From Hymenopus coronatus (taxonomy: Eukaryota > Arthropoda > Insecta > Mantodea > Hymenopodidae), in NCBI GenBank assembly GCA_030762935.1, contig CM060895.1, forward strand, positions 30,990,501 to 31,054,500: 64,000 bases of DNA, read 5' to 3'. Below are positions 57,441-64,000 of the stretch, piece after piece (within the stretch, counting starts at the first letter, position 1; every line of letters begins with the position of its first letter). Both the position numbers and the translations under genes were made by a program. The notes under the pieces were generated by a model, which was given only the letters and a program-made list of their open reading frames with translations, was not told where the DNA came from and did no database searches.

Positions 57441-58324
57441 TATCTTGGGGCCTTACTGAACATTAAAGAATCATATGATAGGACTACATAACTCAGTTGT
57501 TAATTGGTAGCTTGACAACTCACATTGGCACAGAGAGTCAGAAGTCCATGGTTTTTAAGTACATTTCATGTTCCTCTTTTAGCCACTGTATGGTTAACAT
57601 GAATAAGAACAATTTTTTCAAAATCTCTGCATAAAATGTGCTATGGTTAAATGAATCTAGGGACATAATGCTGTCTAGGGTAGAGTTGTAAGAAAAAAGT
57701 TAAATAATCCAGACAGTGATGTCATAAATGCACTTTTAATTTAATTTGTTTTTACCTCCTTTTAATTCAAATTAAAAATGCAGAAAAAAAAATCTGCCAC
57801 TAACAGACAAACATGATTATTTCTGGTTTCGAAATCGGAATATTTTGAATTTTTTTAGTGCATTCTGTTGCTAACTTTCTATCGTAATGAAGGCATGAAG
57901 TGCATGTTAAGTTGTATTGCCACTGCATACCCTTTATTATGACATTTCATGTTGCATTTTATAATGTTTGTTATATAATGCTAGCTGCTAGTTGTTTGTC
58001 AGTTTTAATAACAAATTAGCTGTTGCCTGGCTGAATAGATTGCCTTTAGCTGTAGCAGAAAACTTAAATAACAATATCCTTATTTAGAGAGAAGGGAGGG
58101 AAACTTCTACTCAGATGTACAGTTCCAGGTGTGCACTAGTCCTCATGCTGCTATTTAGCTGTTTTGAAGAACTAAGTGAGCTGGCACATTTATATTTTAA
58201 AAGGTATAAATAGAAGGATCAAGTATAAATAAAATTTACATAACTGGTTTAACAGTTACCAAATTGTTTATTGCAGTCAAAAAGGGAAAGAGGAAGAAAG
58301 AATCAGAATACATTTTAAGGAAAG
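57441..58324. other. Unassigned
   Basis: Nothing is recognised. A possible tRNA-like trace near 57490-57550 is too weak to call. Confidence 0.45.
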
Positions 58325-59169
58325 TAAAAGAAAAATCTGATGTGTTTCATTCACAAGACTTTCTCTACATCTCTGTAACAAATTGTTGTTAAAAAGCTCA
58401 TTCTTCTACTTTATGCTAATCATGATGAATATTAACAGAAATTGTCTGTATTCTTGCTTTGAATTATAAATAGAAGCAAAATAAGGGAGAACAATAGGCT
58501 AAAGGGACAGCCAAATCTTTTAAAAGCTGGTTAGCATGTGGTTGAAATCCATTTCTATGCATTGCCTGAAGTTTACAAATTCCGGAGAAAAGTTTAAACA
58601 TTTTAAAACTGAAACCAATAATAAGGAATATCTCGATAATGGTCAAATCCACGAAAAAAATGTGTATGACATAAATTGTGTGTTTTAACGGGATCTATAT
58701 TTTGTCTATAGTAAGTTTTTGTCTATCTCTTATGGTTACCAGTTATGCAAAATTGAGCAAAATTTATATAGAAATAAGAGGTCTTCAGAGGCTATTCCCA
58801 AAAAATTCAAGATGTACATTTATTCATCATATAAATATCTTTAATATATGGTATTTTAAATTAGTAGTGATTTTTTAGAAAATCAAAATTTTCGAAATTT
58901 TTTTTCCATGTGAAGGGTAGTTTGTGGTGGGAAGATTTTTCTCAAAATCTTTGTGTCGCATCCCTGGAACATATTAAATTTAAATACCAAGTTTAGTATT
59001 TTACCAACTTTCCGTTTTTGAGTTTCGTTTCCACACACAAACATACAGACCTTTTTCTAAAAATGCTTATTTTGGATTAGGAGATCCTGAAATGTGTATT
59101 TCCGGTGAAATCTCGGTATCAAATTTTTGGGTGGAATACAATACCTTCTCTATATAGAAAAGTAAAAAT
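58325..59169 (+). repeat. 875-bp dispersed repeat, copy 2
   Basis: Colinear with 42280-43154 over its whole length, with many substitutions and small indels. The minus frame 58652-58464 and + frame 58678-58878 are shadows of the repeat, which has matching non-conserved frames in copy 1. Flanking sequences differ between the copies, marking the repeat's ends near 58325 and 59169. Confidence 0.8.
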
Positions 59170-60049
59170 GGGCCAGCATAGTAAATGATATAAGAAAAGA
59201 AGAGTGACAAAAGAGAAGAGGGGGAGAAAACAATGTAAAACATTAAGGGTTATCCAGGAAACCTAAAAGGCCTAGGTGCCAAGCAAACTGTAGTAGCACT
59301 TAAAGAGTAAGCAGGCAGTTTGTACAGTTTGTAAGTTAGGTAATTAGGAACAAGTACTGCATAAAGATGTAAGTTGAGATGTTCACTTAATTCCAGTATA
59401 GGTTGGAGGAGAAAAAAATCAAAAAGCTATTTCTTTTAGCAGAGACAAGTCAGAAACCATATATATCTTGGTAAAGGGTCTAATTATACACATACTTTCT
59501 ATGCTATTCCTATATTATTTCATCACACTTGTATTTTTCAGAGAAAAAAGCTTTATTTTAAGCTTTCATGTTCTATAAATCTTGAAAAAATAATCATTTA
59601 CAATAAAGCACCATAAATTTGTAATTCTTGCAAAAGTGAATGTATCATGAGCAGCAGGAGTTGTATAAGGGTAAGTTCACTTGTGCCTGAGAAGAAGAGA
59701 AACTGCTTTCCATATTTCAATTTGGGTGAAATACTTCTAAACCTCTAGATTACATTTCTAATGTCAGTTTTCCACAATGCATAATGCACAAATATGCAAC
59801 AATTCAAGATCAACTAAAAGGCAGCTTTTTAGAGAATTATCCTGACCAGAGGGAAAAACTATTTTGCATTAGAATAGATTGATTGATTGATTAATTGTAG
59901 TAAAAGATAACATGTTATATTCAATTATCAAGGTGGGATGGGACTGAAAAATTTGATAACTAGGTATGAACCATATATCTTTGCCTTTCTGTGCCAGCGC
60001 TCTAACAAATGGCAATATACCAGCACATCAAACCTCCTGTAAATCATAA
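59170..60049. other. Unassigned
   Basis: Nothing is recognised apart from a short (GATT)n run near 59877-59893. Confidence 0.45.
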
Positions 60050-60300
60050 TGTGATGCAAATTCAATTTGAGTTAACATACCCCAATGGTGACTTACAATT
60101 TAAGTTTCAAGCTTCATAATTAACTACTGTTAGGCCAATCATTGATAATTAATTGTTCTTCTACATAAGCCGTAAGTAAGCTAAAGTTAGAATCAGACTG
60201 AAAACTGCAATGCCTTAGGATTTGAAGTATGGATCTTCAGCTTTCTGTGCCATTGCTCAAACCAACTGAGCTACCATGGCAGCAAGCCAGCATGACATTT
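60050..60300 (-). repeat. tRNA-headed repeat, best-preserved copy
   Basis: On the minus strand from 60290: head ATGGTAGCTCAGTTGGTTTG, AGCAATGGCACAGAAAGC, B-box-like ACTTCAAATCCTAAGG. Then body TTTTCAGTCTGATTCTAAC, TTTAGCTTACTTACGG and ATTAATTATCAATGATTGG, and tail CCATTGGGGTATGTTAAC near 60080. The A box is nearly that of a real tRNA. The B box is degenerate. Confidence 0.7.
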
Positions 60301-60391
60301 AAGTGACCCACATGTTGTCTCAGAATGAATTTGTAAACACTTTCTAGTTTCTGGGAAAAATAGCAAGAAAGAAGGCTTTTTCTTTCATTTC

Positions 60392-60462
60392 AGGGGCCTC
60401 AAACCATTTATTTGATGATATACCAATATCAAATTTTTGGATGAAATCCATATCTTTCTTTA
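60392..60462 (+). repeat. 3'-end scrap of the 875-bp repeat
   Basis: CAGGGGCCTCAAACCATTTA, then ATATCAAATTTTTGGATG and TATCTTTCTTTACC, parallel the end of the repeat at 43050-43140 and 59080-59160. Confidence 0.45.
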
Positions 60463-61019
60463 CCTAATATGTTTCAAATTAATATCTCTTATTAAATAGT
60501 TATATAGACGATTACTACTCTACTTAATCCCCAAGTTTCTCTGAACAGTTTTCCTATTAGCATCACTTTGTTATGCCTCTGATGACAAACTTATTGAGTT
60601 CATGCTTTCAAATCATTTACCATCAACAACTTCTCTTAGAGTAATGAATAAACATGATGAGGAAGCATTTTCTGACACTTGTAGTGCAAGTGTCCTATAG
60701 GCTAGAGGGATTGGGTGCAACTTGTTTGTTAAATTTTCTGGACTCTTGCACTCTGTGTTTACTTTCCTGTAGGGTTCAAAAAGTAGGAGTAAAAAAAAAA
60801 TGTTCCCATGTTATGAAAAATGTTCAAAGGGATCGGGGGAATATGAGAAGTAGCTTGTCCTAAATTAATGGAAGCACATTTGTAATAAAGGGTGGGAGGT
60901 GAATAAGTGCAAATAATTTAATGTTTTATGGAGAACCGTGCATATAACAATAAGTGTAGTGACTATATCCTATGTCTGTAATGGAGCACATGTGTGAGAA
61001 CGGCTTGCTTTGGAAATCA
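60463..61019. other. Unassigned
   Basis: The + frame 60654-60863 (69 codons) has no domain. Nothing else is seen. Confidence 0.45.
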
Positions 61020-61170
61020 TAGTTGACTGTTGCCCTGTATTGTTACACCTGCATTAGTGGGCACGTATGTTATCAGCAACTTCTTTTGACATTGAAACTG
61101 CACATTGTTACACCTGTGATGGTTTGCAAGTGCAACTGCTTCTGTAAGTTTTCAGCACATGATTGATAGG

Positions 61171-61203
61171 TATAAAAAGGAGAGCCCAGCTCAGAGTTCA
61201 GTT
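61171..61203 (+). promoter_or_regulatory. TATA box and initiator, rightward
   Basis: TATAAAAAGG at 61171-61180 and TTCAGTT with its A at 61200, 29 bases after the start of the TATA box. This is the normal metazoan core-promoter spacing. Downstream sequence has no long reading frame. Confidence 0.55.
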
Positions 61204-61419
61204 TCAACTGGGAATACATAGCAGTTGAGTCAGTTTTGACAGAAAATTCAGAGCATGTAATAGTAGCTGCAGCGAACGTTGAAAGGAAACAGAATAGCAC
61301 AAAAACTCTATTTCTTTGCAACAGTTCTCTTTTAGACTCAGTGGCTGTGGCAACTACTGATGCTTCAAATTTCCTGTTGAAACTCAGTCAACTGCTACTC
61401 GCTAAGCATTCCTAGTTGA

Positions 61420-61456
61420 AACTGAACCCTGGGCTGGGCTCGTTCTCCTTTTTATA
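61420..61456 (-). promoter_or_regulatory. TATA box and initiator, leftward
   Basis: On the minus strand TATAAAAAGG occupies 61456-61447 and TCAGTT 61425-61420. The spacing is about 33 bases because of a 4-nt insertion relative to the left arm. It points towards the rightward promoter, with predicted starts about 220 bp apart. Confidence 0.5.
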
Positions 61457-61612
61457 CCTGTCAATCTTGTGATAGGAAACTCCCAGTAGCGGTGGCACAT
61501 ACAAACCCCACATTTGTAATAATGCACAGCTCCAATGTCAAAAGAAATTGCCAATGGCACATATGTCCACTAATACAGGTGTAACAATGTAGGGCAGCAA
61601 TTAGTTATGACT

Positions 61613-62489
61613 TCAAAAGTAAACTGCTCACACACATGCACGATTACATCTGCAGGGCATAGTCACATCATCATTTTGTCTGTTGACTAATAGTATTGCC
61701 ATAAATGAAGCACAGATTTCAGGGTCTAATGTGCTTTGACCATCCCTGAGTTATGTTGTGTTTACATACATCACACCATCCATAATCAGGCAGGGTACAG
61801 GGCAGAGGAGGGTAACCTTGTGACATGTTACATAAACAACCAAACGTCTGAGGTAGGGAATAATAATCATCCAAAAAATATTGTGAAATTTTAGGGGTGG
61901 GGGATGCAAATACTGGATGATCATATGGCCTCAAATGCTGATATAAGTATTTGCACTTACTCACCATCCTCCATGTATATTTGCAATATAGTTTGTTTTG
62001 ATTTTTACTTTCCTGTTTGAATATCTTTTACCCTATTTTGATTTTGTTTTTTCTTGATGGAATATAATCTTTTATCTTGCTAATTAGTTGCCCTTGTACT
62101 TTGGTAGAAAACAAAATAATAACCTTGTGCAGTTTTGTATTAGTTGGGATGGTGGACAATAGCATAGAGCATAAATTTTCAGGTAATTAAATGTACCCTC
62201 TATCCTAATACTAGCTTTGCAATATCAGTTGGTTACCTATCTCATTGCTCTGAAAGCTCCTGAATTATTCTTTGTCTGCTTTATTGCTCAGGCTCCAACA
62301 ATGTTTACAAACACATTAGCTAGAGGCTTCATTTGAATGTGTGACTTTATAAGGGGAATTGCTTGCACTGTTTCAGACCGGTTCTGTTCCTCAACTTTCC
62401 CTTCTCCCTGTATGCCAGCTAATCAGTTGACTTTGTATGGAGCTGATGTATTGTGAAACCACTTGTTATAATGTGTTAGTACTGCTATA
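61613..62489. other. Unassigned
   Basis: The minus frame 61967-61719 (82 codons) has no domain. A GC-richer phrase near 62375-62425, TTTCAG|ACCGG..., could be read as an acceptor but leads to a stop after 15 codons. Confidence 0.4.
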
Positions 62490-62660
62490 ATGCTAAAAAG
62501 TCTGTACACAGTATCGTCATGCTGTGTTACAAACTCTTGTAGAGAAATGAGAGAGAGATCTAGAGAAAGGTTCTCTGCTGCTGTTGTACCTCACAGAGAA
62601 CCAGTTCATAATCTTATGAATAGATTTAGGGAAATGGAATCTATTCTTCATAAATCAAAA
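62490..62660 (+). pseudogene. Transposase N-terminal HTH fragment
   Basis: The frame reads SCREMRERSRERFSAAVVPH then REPVHNLMNRFREMESILHK, about residues 17-56. It resembles the DUF4817-type helix-turn-helix that opens many arthropod Tc1/mariner-superfamily transposases (xxVRxxFxxxFxxxxVPxxxxIxxLxxKFxxTGSVxxxK). The downstream catalytic domain is not found. It belongs to a different lineage from 20652-21975. Confidence 0.5.
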
Positions 62661-64000
62661 GTAATCACCATGTTCTTACAGAGGAAAATTTTGATCAGAA
62701 AAAATTAGAACAAAGTCCAAGGAAATCTTTGAGAAAGGTTCCACAGGAACCGGGAATTTTGCAAACCATGGATGGGTTTTAAAATTAAAACCCTAGAAGA
62801 TAACCTATAATTTAGGAAATGTAACCATGCGATAATGTTAATAGAGTTAATTTCTGTAATTGGGTATTGGTTAATCTTAATAATTGTCTTATTGACTTGC
62901 ATGTAATTCTTTTTAGGATCAAACATAATTTTATATACAGTTAATGAGTGTTAATATAAAGTTCAGGTGCAGCTCACCCAGTGAAAGGTCCCATCACTGA
63001 AAGTTGAAAGTGAATTGTAGATTTTAATAAAACATGCTTTATTTTGTCTATAATTTGAAATTGTTTTTACATGTCCTAAGAGCCTATTCTTTAGCTGTTT
63101 GTTGTGATAAAGGCATTGCCACCATGTAAACAGAGAAAGAAGTAAATTTTATACCTGGGAAATGAAACATGAAGAGCAGGCACTGTGCAAAAACATCCCT
63201 TCACAAACAAGTGATTGCCATTACAATGTTGCATCATATTCTTAGATATCTATGCACTTATTACACTAGTGAAGCGAAATGTTGAGCAACGTGTTACCAT
63301 CTCATCTGTTCTACAAGGTTAGAACTCTCGTATAGCACAAAGGCCGCTAGAATTCCATCGTTAGCAAGTACCAAGCTTCAATATTGCATGTCACTTTAAG
63401 TGAAAACATGTGCTGTTATGCTAGTGTTAAATGCGAGTGAAGTGAATCCAATTAATGACACTGTAATATTGGAGAGACAATTTTTTTGATGGAGAGGTGA
63501 AGATAAAGAGAGTATTTAGAAGAATAGCATGTATTTATGGATGTATATCACATTAACGCTATAAGAACCAACACCATAATTTTTCAATCTGTTTTCACCG
63601 TTTCATTTATAATATAATTTTAATTCAGGATATATGTATGAAATAGTACCTCTATTTACATTTTAAAGGAGCTTACATAATATTTATTTAATAAACAATC
63701 TGAATCAACTATTGTTTGGAATACCTTGCTACAAACATGGAACATGCATGACAATTATATTCAATTGCATCACTTTTTTGCATTCAAGTAACGTTTATAG
63801 TTTGAGTATACACAACCGTCACAGAATCAGTTCAACATTTTGTGTTTAGTCAAATCCACCATTTTGGTCGAAACACTTAAAACACGTGTACTGAACCATT
63901 GCTGAAAATGGGCCTCACACATACTTATTACCCTTCATACATACCTTTTGGTTTTATTAGGACTTTTGCACCCTTGAATGTGATATATTTTACTTGTCCT
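62661..64000. other. Unassigned to the window end
   Basis: AT-rich. No exon, element or RNA gene is recognised. No terminal Rilpl exon could be identified here. Confidence 0.45.

Larger units (their letters stand above)
61020..61612. repeat. Large inverted repeat with facing promoter-like arms
   Basis: The left arm (61020 to about 61320) and right arm (about 61330 to 61612, minus strand) share CCTGTATTGTTACACCTG/CCTACATTGTTACACCTG, ATTAGTGG-CA, AAYTTCTTTTGACATTG, TATAAAAAGGAGA, GCCCAGC-CAG-GTTCAGTTTCAACT and GTTGA-TSAG. Each arm holds a TATA box and an initiator-like TCAGTT. The arms differ by substitutions and a 4-nt gap. The layout could be two LTR-like sequences head to head, or a foldback element. 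Confidence 0.75.

Noticed and set aside
62376..62435. Possible terminal Rilpl exon after TTTCAG
   Set aside because: The phase is compatible but it gives only about 15 hydrophobic residues before a stop, with no similarity to the family tail.
1..64000. CRISPR array, bacterial operon or phage-type defence system
   Set aside because: No regularly spaced short repeats, no dense coding and no ribosome-binding sites. Spliced exons and retroelements show eukaryotic DNA.

Overview
The window looks like a stretch of a repeat-rich, AT-rich invertebrate genome, most likely an arthropod. The evidence is a spliced animal gene with large introns and GT-AG junctions, plus relics of Ty3/gypsy, non-LTR, Tc1/mariner and tRNA-headed SINE-like elements. 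No bacterial operon, CRISPR array, rRNA gene or functional tRNA gene was seen. I cannot name the species.

The only host gene I recognise is Rilpl, the RILP-like adaptor of phosphorylated Rab GTPases. It lies on the + strand. Five exons (6814-6949, 9750-9877, 12934-13137, 15568-15740, 32194-32292) join in one reading frame of about 246 codons. They cover the central coiled coil, the Rab-binding RH2 domain and the start of the conserved C-terminal tail. The RH1-coding exon(s) should lie left of the window. The last exon was not found and is either beyond the right edge or unrecognised. A GC-rich 150-nt block with splice signals (26524-26673) inside the 16-kb intron may be an in-frame cassette exon.

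Everything else is intron or flank filled with mobile-element relics. From left to right: a Ty3/gypsy element with both LTRs on the minus strand (2369-6782), ending about 31 bp before a Rilpl exon; a non-LTR tail (7620-8340); a near-perfect 225-nt palindrome (16232-16690); a hairpin MITE (17134-17528); a DD41D-type Tc1/mariner transposon with TIRs and TA flanks (20652-21975); a tRNA-headed SINE (25259-25520); a second, + strand Ty3/gypsy relic of the same family (27486-30900) broken by a non-LTR insertion (28800-29889); a SINE with a perfect 12-bp target-site duplication (33742-33996); a long non-LTR relic (35130-37500); an endonuclease-RT relic (41900-44560) split by a 2-kb insertion with a 23-bp target-site duplication; mariner relics (45415-48900); a hAT-like fragment (about 50400-50745); tRNA-headed repeats (55545-60300); and two nearly symmetric promoter-bearing repeats facing each other (61020-61612).

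All element reading frames seen carry stops, frameshifts, truncations or lost catalytic residues, so none appears able to move on its own. I did not find a clearly new gene system. The structures most worth a second look are the palindrome, the convergent promoter-like repeats, the possible cassette exon and the tRNA-headed repeat family.
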